Positions 1 through 7,667 of a stretch of DNA of 64,000 nt are shown here, piece by piece (position 1 is the stretch's first letter; each line of letters begins with the position of its first letter). Position numbers and translations under genes: made by a program. The notes under the pieces are model-generated. The model had not been told where the DNA came from. It saw only the letters and a list, made by a program, of their open reading frames with translations, and did not search any database. This stretch comes from Nocardia sp. alder85J. Lineage in GTDB: Bacteria > Actinomycetota > Actinomycetes > Mycobacteriales > Mycobacteriaceae. The stretch is from positions 372,001 to 436,000 of the forward strand of contig NZ_JAIUCZ020000006.1 in NCBI RefSeq assembly GCF_020176955.2. Reading direction: 5' to 3'.

Positions 1-674
1 TTGACCAGTTCTCGCGCGAACGACACGGCGATCGGCGGGCGCTGGGCCAGTTCGGTAGCCACCTCCTTGGCTCGTTCGAAGGTCTGGGCGGCCGGGACGA
101 CCTCGTTGACCAACCCCAGACCCAGCGCGGTTTCTGCATCGATCCTGCGCGCGTTGAGGATCATGTCCATCGCACGATGCTTACCGATCATCCGGGGAAG
201 ATAGACGGCCGAACCCGCGAAGGGGATCAGACCGACGTTCATCTCTACTGCGCCGAACCGCGCCGAGTCACCCGCGATCACCAGGTCGCAGGAGTGCGCG
301 AGTTCCCAGCCACCGCCGAGGCACCAACCATTGACTGCCGCAACCAGCGGCTTCTTGAAGTTGTGCAGGGTCTCCCAGATCTGGCCGTAGGCGTAGCCGT
401 ACGCCAATCGGGACGGCGACGAGTCCTGTCCGTCCTGCGGATACCGGGCTGGGCGGTGCACACCCAGGTTCGCACCGGCAGAGAACGCGCGCCCACGGCC
501 GAAGAGTACGACGGCCCGGGTCGTGCGGTCGCGCCCGAAGGCCAGCAGAGCCTCGTCGATCTCGGCCAGGGTCGTGGTGGCGTCCGTGGGGTTCATCCGC
601 TCGGGATCGTTCAACTCGATGAGACCGACGGCTCCCTCCGTCGACACGACGATAGTCTCGAACGGTGCAGTCAT
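1..674 (-). CDS. enoyl-CoA hydratase/isomerase family protein, 3' end cut by window edge
   Basis: Crotonase-fold protein; at least 224 codons are visible and the C-terminus lies beyond the left edge. It opens MTAPFETIVVSTEGAVG and contains the oxyanion-hole segments FSAGANL and GWCLGGGWELAHSCD. Both catalytic glutamates of true hydratases can be aligned: GGGWE and the E of FGAVEMNVGL. Hydration of a 2-enoyl-CoA or a related CoA reaction is therefore likely. The next gene upstream on the same strand (735-1541) is a diverged relative: both carry a YGYAYG-x-x-WE segment, so they look like a tandem duplication 60 bp apart, probably cotranscribed. The substrate is unknown. Confidence 0.85.
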   Translation of the reverse strand, partial: MTAPFETIVVSTEGAVGLIELNDPERMNPTDATTTLAEIDEALLAFGRDRTTRAVVLFGRGRAFSAGANLGVHRPARYPQDGQDSSPSRLAYGYAYGQIWETLHNFKKPLVAAVNGWCLGGGWELAHSCDLVIAGDSARFGAVEMNVGLIPFAGSAVYLPRMIGKHRAMDMILNARRIDAETALGLGLVNEVVPAAQTFERAKEVATELAQRPPIAVSFARELV

Positions 675-734
675 TGCACTCCAATCCATCAAATTGCCTG
701 CTGGATACTGAATTCGGTGGTGCTCAACCAGGCC

Positions 735-1541
735 TCACGGCCGGACTGATCCATTACTCGGCTCCCGCGATCCTGGTGAACCAGGTCCTGCGGAAACAGA
801 AATCGAGTGGTACGCCCACGACCGGGTCACAGGGTAGTCCGCCATCTCATCGACGGCCCGGCGCACAAGTCCACGGGCGAATGCCACCGCCAGCGGCGGC
901 CGGGCGGCAATGGCGGCCGCACGCCGCAGCGCCTCCTCCTCCACGTCCTCGTCCGGCACCGTCTCCGCCGAGATATCCAGCGCAGCGAGATCACGCGCAC
1001 CGAACTGCCTGCCGAGCACGATGAGCTCCATCGCGCGGTGTTTGCCGACCGCGCGAGTCAGCGTGCGGGCCATCGGCGAGAACAACGATCGCCCAGCTTC
1101 CACGTCCGTCGCCCGCAGCCGCGCCGACCGACCGAGGACCACGAGATCGCACCCGAGCACGAGCCCGAGCCCGCCACCTTCGCACCGGCCGCGCACCGCG
1201 GCGATGATCGGCTTGGTCACGCCGGCCAGTGCTTCCCAGACGACGCCGTAGGCGTAGCCGTGAGCGAGCCGTTCCACGGAACCGGCATCCGCATCGGCGG
1301 CGTACGTCGGCGGCCCCGGGTCAGGATGGTGCCCAGCGAGACAGAAGTCCGGTCCCTCGGCTCGGAGCACGATCGCACGAGTAGTGCGGTCGCGGCTGAG
1401 CGCGCGAAACTCGTCGCTGAGGATCGCCTCCGTGGTGAGCGGACTCATGCGGTTGCCGTGCTCGGCATCGTTCAGGGTGACGGTCGCGACCGCGCCGCCA
1501 CGCTCGACGAGCACGGGACCACTGTTGCGGGAGTCACTCAT
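735..1541 (-). CDS. crotonase-family protein lacking the usual catalytic glutamates
   Basis: 268 aa, normal length for the enoyl-CoA hydratase/isomerase family. The N-terminal half has the expected FCLAGHH oxyanion region and CEGGGLGLVLGCD. At the position of the first catalytic Glu (GGG-x-E) there is Gly, and the second catalytic Glu is replaced in LRATDVEAGRS. Simple enoyl-CoA hydration is therefore doubtful; isomerase, hydrolase, dehalogenase-like or purely binding roles are possible. It lies 60 bp upstream of a second crotonase with both glutamates, which shares the AYGYAYG segment. The start ATG at 1541 faces the GMC oxidoreductase across a 327-bp regulatory gap. Confidence 0.75.
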   Translation of the reverse strand: MSDSRNSGPVLVERGGAVATVTLNDAEHGNRMSPLTTEAILSDEFRALSRDRTTRAIVLRAEGPDFCLAGHHPDPGPPTYAADADAGSVERLAHGYAYGVVWEALAGVTKPIIAAVRGRCEGGGLGLVLGCDLVVLGRSARLRATDVEAGRSLFSPMARTLTRAVGKHRAMELIVLGRQFGARDLAALDISAETVPDEDVEEEALRRAAAIAARPPLAVAFARGLVRRAVDEMADYPVTRSWAYHSISVSAGPGSPGSREPSNGSVRP

Positions 1542-1600
1542 CTTCGGGCGCCCTTCTTCCGCGATCTACCGGACTGGCCTTGAGTGCCATCCTGTCGATT

Positions 1601-1621
1601 TCCTGGATACATAAACCAGGA
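1601..1621. promoter_or_regulatory. inverted repeat TCCTGG-N9-CCAGGA, candidate operator
   Basis: Perfect 6-bp arms around a 9-nt spacer, followed directly by TTCTACATAC. It shares the CAGGAT/ATCCTG core with the window-wide motif attributed to the GntR regulator at 30582. Position between two divergent genes fits an operator. Function is inferred. Confidence 0.35.
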
Positions 1622-1713
1622 TTCTACATACTAAGAATGATATGTCACCTCGCTGGCCAGCGGGATCGCAATACAAGAAGGACGCACGACTGCGACTCTT
1701 GCGCTACAGTTTG

Positions 1714-1724
1714 GTATTCAGGAT
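1714..1724 (-). promoter_or_regulatory. ATCCTGNATCC-like site (one mismatch)
   Basis: Minus-strand reading is ATCCTGAATAC. It lies 145 bp upstream of the GMC oxidoreductase start. One mismatch to the ATCCTGNATCC motif seen exactly five times elsewhere in the window. Confidence 0.4.
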
Positions 1725-1868
1725 CCTCGAAACCATCGGACGTCGCGAAGCGCCGAGCGGATCCCGGTTTCGCGGCGACCGGTGCGCCGGACGCGGGATG
1801 GCCGACTGCCCCCGCGTCTACCGGGGAGTCCTTCCCATCCTTCGAATCGAGAACGAAGAGGAGTGTCC

Positions 1869-3533
1869 TTGTCCGGCACCTACGACTACGTCATCGTCGG
1901 CGGCGGGAGCGCGGGATGCGTCGTTGCCAACCGTCTCAGCGAAAATCCTGCCATCTCGGTACTTCTACTCGAGGCCGGCGGCCGTGACTGGACGCCCGCC
2001 ATGCAGATTCCCGTGGGAACCCAGCGCATCGACCCGAAGTACGATTGGCGATACCAGGCCGAGCCGGACAACTCACGCGGCGGGTCCGTGGACACTTGGG
2101 CCGCCGGCCGGGTACTCGGGGGCGGCAGCTCGATCAACGCCATGGTCTGGGTGCGCGGCAACCCGCTCGGGTATGACGACTGGGCCGAGGCGGGCGCTCA
2201 TGGTTGGGCGTACGCGGATGTGCTGCGGTATTTCAAGCGCGCCGAGCACTTCCGCGGTGATGGCGACGCTGAGTATCGAGGGCGGAGCGGCCCTCAGTCG
2301 GTGGTCCGGATGGGGGTGGATCACAGGCTGACCGATCTGTTCATGGACGCGGCAACCGAGGCGGGGCACGCCCGCAACACCGACTACAACGGGGCCTCCC
2401 AACTCGGCGTCTCCAGAGGACAGGTCAGCCAGCTCCGGGGATTCCGGCACAGCGCCGCGCGGGCGTACCTGACGCCGATCGGCCGTCGGCGCAACCTGAC
2501 TGTCCGCACCGGCGCGCTGGTCTCCCGCGTCCTGTTCGAGGCCACCCGAGCGGTGGGCATCGTGTACACGCATCGCGGCGAAACGTTCGAGGCGAGGGCG
2601 GCGCGAGAGGTGATCGTAAGCGCGGGAGCCATCGCCTCGCCGAAGTTGCTGATGATATCCGGCGTCGGGCCCGCAGACGAACTGCGCCGACTGGGCATCC
2701 CGGTGGTCGCCGATTCGCCGGGCGTCGGACAGAACCTTCAGGAACACCCCTACGCACACATGCTCTACGGCGTGTCGCACAAGACACTCAACCAGGAGTT
2801 GACGCCCTTCGGCATCGTCAAGCACGGGCTGGACTTCGTATTGCGGGGCCGAGGCGCGGCGACCGCGTCGATGAGCCACGCGATGGTGTTCGCAGGCGCC
2901 GGCGGGCACACCGATATGGAGATCATCTTCGCTCCGTTCGGCGTGCGCAGCGGCAAGAAAAGGGCGAAGAGCGGTGGCGAGAAGAACCAGTTCGAGAAGT
3001 TCTCGTCCACTGTGGACGCAGACGAGACGTATCGGCACGACGTGCACGACATGGAAATCCTCCGCACGTCCAGCGTGATCGCGCTGCCCTCGGTGACGCG
3101 CCCGCAGGGTCGCGGTGAGATCGGTCTGCGCTCGGCGGACCCCGGCGAGGCGCCAGTGATCCGGCACGACATCGTCGGCCACCCGCACGATCTGGAAGCG
3201 CTCATCGACGCGTGCATCGCCACGCGGGAGATCTTCGCCCAGCCGTCGATCGGCCGCTACGTCGTCGGTGAGGAAACGCCCGGTACAGGTGTGCGCACCC
3301 GGGACGACTGGAAGTCCTGGCTCGCGAAGAACGTGCACCGCGGTTGTCACCCCGCAGGTACCGTCCGGATGGGCGGCGACGACGCGCCGCTCGACCCTGC
3401 GCTACAGGTGCGAGGCGTCGAGGGCCTGCGCGTCATCGACGCGTCGGTGATGCCGACTCTGCCGACCGGCAACACCAACGCGGCCGCGATCATGATCGGC
3501 GAGAAGGGAGCCGATCTCGTCCTGGGTCACTGA
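1869..3533 (+). CDS. GMC family FAD-dependent oxidoreductase
   Basis: 554 aa. Glucose-methanol-choline oxidoreductases oxidise an alcohol to an aldehyde or ketone with FAD. The N-terminus has the FAD dinucleotide motif VIVGGGSAGCVVANRL, followed by GRVLGGGSSINAMVWVRG (GMC signature 1) and AGAIASPKLLMISGVGP (signature 2). The C-terminus has the catalytic pair region VHRGCHPAGTVRMGG and PTGNTNAA. Start chosen at TTG 1869: GAAGAGGAG lies 6 nt upstream, whereas GTG at 1863 would sit directly on it. Similar proteins are annotated as choline or alcohol dehydrogenases, but the substrate here is not determined. Probably a single-gene transcript, divergent from the crotonase pair. Confidence 0.9.
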   Translation: MSGTYDYVIVGGGSAGCVVANRLSENPAISVLLLEAGGRDWTPAMQIPVGTQRIDPKYDWRYQAEPDNSRGGSVDTWAAGRVLGGGSSINAMVWVRGNPLGYDDWAEAGAHGWAYADVLRYFKRAEHFRGDGDAEYRGRSGPQSVVRMGVDHRLTDLFMDAATEAGHARNTDYNGASQLGVSRGQVSQLRGFRHSAARAYLTPIGRRRNLTVRTGALVSRVLFEATRAVGIVYTHRGETFEARAAREVIVSAGAIASPKLLMISGVGPADELRRLGIPVVADSPGVGQNLQEHPYAHMLYGVSHKTLNQELTPFGIVKHGLDFVLRGRGAATASMSHAMVFAGAGGHTDMEIIFAPFGVRSGKKRAKSGGEKNQFEKFSSTVDADETYRHDVHDMEILRTSSVIALPSVTRPQGRGEIGLRSADPGEAPVIRHDIVGHPHDLEALIDACIATREIFAQPSIGRYVVGEETPGTGVRTRDDWKSWLAKNVHRGCHPAGTVRMGGDDAPLDPALQVRGVEGLRVIDASVMPTLPTGNTNAAAIMIGEKGADLVLGH

Positions 3534-3662
3534 GCGTGTTCCGCGTCGCCGGGCGCGTGCCAGTCGGCCGAGGCGGCCGGACTTTCCCCGGTGGTTTCCC
3601 GAGACACCGATCCGGCTGGGCATCGTCCCGGCAAACCCCGACAGCCGCCGCATGCCGCAGTC

Positions 3663-3696
3663 TTGACATTGCAAATGGCATACAGGATTCTGGATC
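3663..3696 (+). promoter_or_regulatory. putative sigma70-type promoter with overlapping ATCCTG-type site
   Basis: TTGACA at 3663-3668 and GATTCT at 3686-3691 are spaced 17 bp. The -10 region overlaps ACAGGATTCTGGAT (3682-3695), whose reverse complement contains ATCCAGAATCC, one mismatch from ATCCTGNATCC. Binding there would block the promoter of the lipoprotein gene at 3753. Confidence 0.45.
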
Positions 3697-3752
3697 AAAA
3701 GTTCCAAAATAGGTAAGAAGCACAGAAGAATTCGTTCGATGAGGAGCGTGGC

Positions 3753-4982
3753 GTGCCGTTCACCCGTAGATCAATGAGGTTCATAGCCGCCGTTACGGCG
3801 GTGTTCGCTGCCGTCGCGGTGTCCGCCACGGCATGTGGTTCTCGCAGTGGAGAAGGAGGCAACGGCACCGCCACCGGGACGCCGATCAAGTTCTACGTCA
3901 TCGGCCCAAGCGGCAACGACAAGGTGGACGACAGCACCGAAGGCGTCATGGGCGTCCGCGCCGCCATCACCGCCATCAACAACGCGGGCGGCGTCCTCGG
4001 ACACCCGCTCCAGGCTGTCTACTGCGGCAACGGCCCGGCGACCGACGCGAACAAGGTCGAGTCCTGCTCCCGGGACGCGGCGAACGATCCCGGTATCTCG
4101 GCGCTGGCGTGGACCATCGTCAACCAGGGCGCAAGCATGGACCCCACCCTGGAGAAGGCAGGTCTGGCGTGCTTGGGATGCCACGCCACCACTTCTTCCG
4201 ACTACTCCTCACCGATCTTCTTCGACCTCGGCTCCGGTGCGCTGTCGGTGGCGGGCCAGGCCGCGCTCGCGGCCGACGTCCTGCATGCGAAGCAGATCGC
4301 CATGGCCTTGCCCGACCTGCCGGCGGCACACGCGCTGCCGGAGCTGATCGCTCAGCTCGCACTCGACGCCCGCAACCTGAAGGTCGGCAAAGCCGTCTAC
4401 ATCCCGCTGACGAGCGTCGACATGACCGCCGCGGCGGCCCAGATGAACGGTGCCGACAACGTCCTCTCGACGCTGCTGCAGAACCAGGCGCCGGCGTTCG
4501 TCCAGGCCATGAAGCAGCAGGGCATCAACAACCCGACCACCTTCCTGGCCGGCCTGTTCGGCGCGCCCGGCCTCACGGAGGCCTTCGGCAACGACGCGAA
4601 CGGGCTCTACCTGGTGTCTCGGTTCAACTACTTCAGTCCCGGCTATCAGGCGTATGCCAGGGATGTCGCGGCCATCGGCGCAACCGACAGCGTGCTGAAC
4701 AACGACCAGTCGCTCCAGGCATGGATGGCCGTGCGGCTGTTCGCCCACATCGTGCAGCAGCTCGGCGGAAACCCCACGCGGGAATCGGTGCTGAATGCCG
4801 TGAGAAACCTGACGTCGTACTCGACGGACGGACTGACTCCGGATATCGACTTCTCGAAGCCGCAAGCCCGCGGCGGCGGCCACTTTCCCAACATGCGGAA
4901 CGACACGGTCACGCTCATGCAGTACCGGGACGGTCGGCTCCAGGCGGTCGGTGCCGGCAACTTCGTCCACGTGTTCGGATAG
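3753..4982 (+). CDS. ABC-type solute-binding lipoprotein, branched-chain amino acid/aromatic type (Peripla_BP_6)
   Basis: 409 aa. The N-terminus is a lipoprotein signal: basic TRRSMRF, a hydrophobic stretch, then a lipobox ending SATAC with the acylated Cys at about residue 28. The mature part resembles type-1 periplasmic binding proteins (KFYVIGPSGNDKVDD at the start, GVRAAITAINNAGGVLG, a Cys-containing first lobe, GQAALAADVLHAKQIAMAL in the second). Such proteins sit outside the membrane and hand amino acids, aromatic acids or other amphipathic ligands to an ABC importer. No permease or ATPase gene is next to it, so it is orphaned here. GTG start at 3753 follows GAGGAGC. A strong hairpin terminator follows at 5006. 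Confidence 0.85.
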   Translation: MPFTRRSMRFIAAVTAVFAAVAVSATACGSRSGEGGNGTATGTPIKFYVIGPSGNDKVDDSTEGVMGVRAAITAINNAGGVLGHPLQAVYCGNGPATDANKVESCSRDAANDPGISALAWTIVNQGASMDPTLEKAGLACLGCHATTSSDYSSPIFFDLGSGALSVAGQAALAADVLHAKQIAMALPDLPAAHALPELIAQLALDARNLKVGKAVYIPLTSVDMTAAAAQMNGADNVLSTLLQNQAPAFVQAMKQQGINNPTTFLAGLFGAPGLTEAFGNDANGLYLVSRFNYFSPGYQAYARDVAAIGATDSVLNNDQSLQAWMAVRLFAHIVQQLGGNPTRESVLNAVRNLTSYSTDGLTPDIDFSKPQARGGGHFPNMRNDTVTLMQYRDGRLQAVGAGNFVHVFG

Positions 4983-5005
4983 CCGACAGAAGACGGCAAA
5001 GCGAA

Positions 5006-5036
5006 CGAGGCCACCCAGCTCAGCCGGGTGGCCTCG
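5006..5036. terminator. hairpin terminator, 11-bp stem
   Basis: CGAGGCCACCC, 9-nt loop, GGGTGGCCTCG. It lies just after the lipoprotein stop (4982) and just before the 3' end of the convergent TetR gene (5088), so it can serve both strands. There is no long U tract, as is common in actinobacteria. Confidence 0.75.
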
Positions 5037-5087
5037 TCACCTGGTCAGCCGCACGGCCACAGGGCAGCAATCTGTGACAAACCCGAT

Positions 5088-5726
5088 TCAGGCCGGAGAG
5101 ATGCGCAACGCGTTGACCCATAGCCGGGTAGCCGATCGAGTCAGTTCGTCGAGGTCGATCCCACTGTCCGGCACACCGTCCCGGCTCACGAAGTAGTCGA
5201 ACGCGAGGCGGCTGACCATCCCCGACAATGCGCGCGAAGCCAGTTGCGGATCGATTTCCGGGTCCGCGAGTCCCCGCGCCTGCAGGGACTCGATGCTGTG
5301 GGCATTGCGCTGCACGAATGCATCCGCCCGGCGCCGACGCAGTTCGCGAAACTCCGGATCGATGCTCGCGACCTGCTCCAGCAGTGCCATCAGCTTGGCG
5401 TTGCGCTTGTACGCCTCGAAATAAGCCCGGTTGCTCGCCTCGACTATCGCGGCCGGATCGGCGTCGGAGTGCACATGCGGCATCCCCGGATGCATCGTAT
5501 CCTCCTGCGCCAGCTCGAGGACAGCGGCGAAGATCTCCGCTTTACTGGAGAAGTACGTATAGAAAGTGCCGGCCGAGCATTTGGCCTCTGCGGTGATGTC
5601 GGCCAGCCTCGTATCGAGATAACCCGAACGCTCGAACGCGGTGCGGGCGGCGGCAATCAGCACCGAGCGTGTGCGCAACCCCCGGCGGGTGGCCGGAAGC
5701 TCGCGCAGCAGCGCGGATTTCGCCAT
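5088..5726 (-). CDS. TetR/AcrR family transcriptional regulator
   Basis: 212 aa from the chosen ATG. The N-terminal helix-turn-helix is clear: RSVLIAAARTAFERSGYLD, then ITAEAKCSAGTFYTYFSSKAEIF. The C-terminal ligand domain is not specific. Start at 5726 chosen for ACGAGGA about 10 nt upstream and normal spacing to the HTH; the frame is open to GTG at 5828, which would overlap the APH-kinase stop by 4 nt and allow translational coupling, adding 34 residues. It is the last gene of the minus-strand run from 13198, so it probably represses this catabolic operon in response to a CoA-ester or acid. Effector unknown. Confidence 0.85.
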   Translation of the reverse strand: MAKSALLRELPATRRGLRTRSVLIAAARTAFERSGYLDTRLADITAEAKCSAGTFYTYFSSKAEIFAAVLELAQEDTMHPGMPHVHSDADPAAIVEASNRAYFEAYKRNAKLMALLEQVASIDPEFRELRRRRADAFVQRNAHSIESLQARGLADPEIDPQLASRALSGMVSRLAFDYFVSRDGVPDSGIDLDELTRSATRLWVNALRISPA

Positions 5727-5824
5727 CGAAGGCGCATCCTCGTGTTGTTGCTTCGCGGTCGGTCGTGACATGAGGACCGTTACAGCAGCGCAGGCATGGT
5801 CGAGTGTCGTTGCATCGGATGCGT

Positions 5825-6868
5825 TCACATTCCGGCGGCGTCGGCGATCTCACCGGCCTTGCGAACGACAGCATCGATTCGCTCGGCAGTCGGGGTGCCT
5901 GCGGCGGCCTTGTTCGCAGGGGTGTCCAATGCGCGGCGCATGATTCCTTCGCCGATGATCGCGACCTTCCACAAGCCGAGGGTGTGCCAGAAGTTCAGTG
6001 CTCGTGGATCTCGGCCGGTCTCGTCGAGGTAGATCCGAGTGAGTTCGTCCCGATCCGGGAACCCCTCGAGTCCGGAGGCCGGGAAGACAACACCCGGATC
6101 TTCGCCGGCTTCGGGCCAGTAGGCAAGCAGAGAACCCATGTCCGCCAACGGATCTCCGAGTGTCGACAGTTCCCAGTCCAGCACGCCGGTGATCTCGCCA
6201 CTCGTGCGCGCAGCGATCACGTTGCGCAGATGAAAGTCGCCGTGCAACAGTGCGAGTTCGGTCTGCTCGGGCACTGCGGCCGTCAGCCGGCGGGTCAGGT
6301 CTTCGAGTTCGGGCAGGTCCCGGGTCTTGGACTGCTGCCATTGGCCGGACCACCGTTTGAGCTGACGTTGCGCGTACGGCTTGTGGCTCGCCAAATCGGA
6401 CAGTCCGACCTCATGCAGGTCGACGGCGTGGATCTTCGCAAGAGTGCGCGGCAGGGATAGCGCTATCTCGCGACGCCGACTCCGGGACAGCGACTCCGCG
6501 ATCTCCATCGTGTCGACAACTTGCCCATCGATGAACTCCATGAGCACCAACGGCACCTCGGAAATCGCGGAATCCTCTGCGACGCCGAGGATCCGCGGCA
6601 CCGGGACGCCGGTGTCGCCGAGAGCGGAGATGATTCGCGCCTCCCGGGCGACGTCGTGCGCGGAGGCGAGCAGGTGCCCCAGCGGCGGCCGGCGCAGCAC
6701 CCACTGTCGCCCGGTTTCGTCCCGGACGAGGTACGTGAGGTTGGACTGGCCGAAACCGATACGGGTGAAGTCCAGCCGACCAGCGAATTCGATACCGAGG
6801 TCGCCGAACCAGCGGATGACCGCCGACGGATCGATGCCGATCACATCCTGCGCGGTGGTCTCAGACAT
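5825..6868 (-). CDS. APH-fold kinase, LvaA/ACAD10-11 N-domain type
   Basis: 347 aa, phosphotransferase (aminoglycoside-kinase fold). Visible motifs: the nucleotide-binding loop IGFGQSNLTYLV, LLHGDFHLRNVI (HGDxxxxN catalytic loop) and GVLDWELSTLGDP (metal-binding Asp). This is the subgroup found beside or fused to acyl-CoA dehydrogenases; in known cases (bacterial LvaA, mammalian ACAD10/11) it phosphorylates the hydroxyl of a 4-hydroxyacyl-CoA, not an antibiotic. The context matches: SDR and acyl-CoA dehydrogenase genes lie directly upstream. Start ATG at 6868 overlaps the SDR stop by 8 nt, implying translational coupling; longer upstream extension is only the other frame of the SDR. Confidence 0.85.
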   Translation of the reverse strand: MSETTAQDVIGIDPSAVIRWFGDLGIEFAGRLDFTRIGFGQSNLTYLVRDETGRQWVLRRPPLGHLLASAHDVAREARIISALGDTGVPVPRILGVAEDSAISEVPLVLMEFIDGQVVDTMEIAESLSRSRRREIALSLPRTLAKIHAVDLHEVGLSDLASHKPYAQRQLKRWSGQWQQSKTRDLPELEDLTRRLTAAVPEQTELALLHGDFHLRNVIAARTSGEITGVLDWELSTLGDPLADMGSLLAYWPEAGEDPGVVFPASGLEGFPDRDELTRIYLDETGRDPRALNFWHTLGLWKVAIIGEGIMRRALDTPANKAAAGTPTAERIDAVVRKAGEIADAAGM

Positions 6869-7667
6869 CGGACGCTCCGTTCCGGTAGAGCAGCGCATCA
6901 CCGAGACGTTGGCCACCGTCGATGACCAACGTCTCACCGGTGATCCAGGACGCCGCGTCGGAGGCGAGGAATGTGATCGCTGATCCGACATCCTCCGGCT
7001 CACCGATGCGGGCCAGGGCAGTAGAGCTCGCGACCTGCGCCTCATGGTCCTTCCACAGCGCCTCGGCCAGCTTCGTCCGAACCACGCCGGGCGCTACCGA
7101 GTTCACGCGGATCTTCGGCGAAAGCTCCATGGCGAGTTGCTTGGTCAGGTGGATCAGCGCCGCCTTGGACACGTTGTACAAGCCGAGGTCGGCATCGTGC
7201 ACCAGCCCGCCGATAGAGGCGGTGTTGATCACCGAACCGCCGTGCTCGCCCATCCACGCCCCGACAACGAGGCCGGTCCACAGCAGCGGAGCCCACAGAT
7301 TGACGTCCATCGTCTTCGTGAACCGGCTGTGCTCCTGGGCGATCATCGGCCCGAACGCCGGGTTGGTACCCGCGTTGTTGACGAGGATGTCGATGCTGCC
7401 GAACCTGTCCAGCGCGATGTCGACGCATCGCCGCGCCTGGTCCTTTTCCACCACATGCGCGCCGACGCCGATCGCGGACCCCACGATCTGCCCGGCGGCT
7501 CGGTCGGCGGCCTCCTGATCGCGCGAGGTGAGCACCACGTTCGCGCCCGCGGTTGCGAGAGCCTGTGCGGCCGCCGAACCGATTCCGCGCGAGGCGCCCG
7601 TGATGATCGCGGTCCGGCCGCTCAGATCGAGGAACGATGCTCGCGAATCCGATGGTGCGAGAGTCAT
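6861..7667 (-). CDS. SDR family NAD(P)-dependent oxidoreductase
   Basis: 268 aa classical short-chain dehydrogenase. TGASRGIG cofactor loop, NNAG, catalytic Ser region NTASIGG and YNVSK active site are all present, and the C-terminus has TGETLVIDGGQ. The start ATG overlaps the stop of the acyl-CoA dehydrogenase gene by 4 nt and its own stop overlaps the kinase start by 8 nt, so the three form one translational unit. By analogy with LvaD it may interconvert a 4-oxo- and a 4-hydroxyacyl-CoA, but 3-hydroxyacyl-CoA dehydrogenase activity is equally possible. Confidence 0.85.
   Translation of the reverse strand: MTLAPSDSRASFLDLSGRTAIITGASRGIGSAAAQALATAGANVVLTSRDQEAADRAAGQIVGSAIGVGAHVVEKDQARRCVDIALDRFGSIDILVNNAGTNPAFGPMIAQEHSRFTKTMDVNLWAPLLWTGLVVGAWMGEHGGSVINTASIGGLVHDADLGLYNVSKAALIHLTKQLAMELSPKIRVNSVAPGVVRTKLAEALWKDHEAQVASSTALARIGEPEDVGSAITFLASDAASWITGETLVIDGGQRLGDALLYRNGASDV

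Larger units (their letters stand above)
1542..1868. promoter_or_regulatory. divergent intergenic region between crotonase and GMC oxidoreductase
   Basis: No credible gene. It holds an inverted repeat TCCTGG-N9-CCAGGA (1601-1621) and, at 1714-1724, GTATTCAGGAT, whose reverse complement ATCCTGAATAC differs by one base from the ATCCTGNATCC motif found in front of several other units here. This is probably the shared control region of the two divergent transcripts. Small open frames inside it have no recognisable features. Confidence 0.5.

Noticed and set aside
2073..3350. 425-codon minus-strand frame opposite the GMC oxidoreductase
   Set aside because: Antisense shadow in GC-rich DNA; the plus strand carries all GMC signatures.
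5825..6868. Aminoglycoside resistance gene
   Set aside because: The APH fold is present, but the overlap with SDR and acyl-CoA dehydrogenase genes identifies the CoA-metabolism subgroup.
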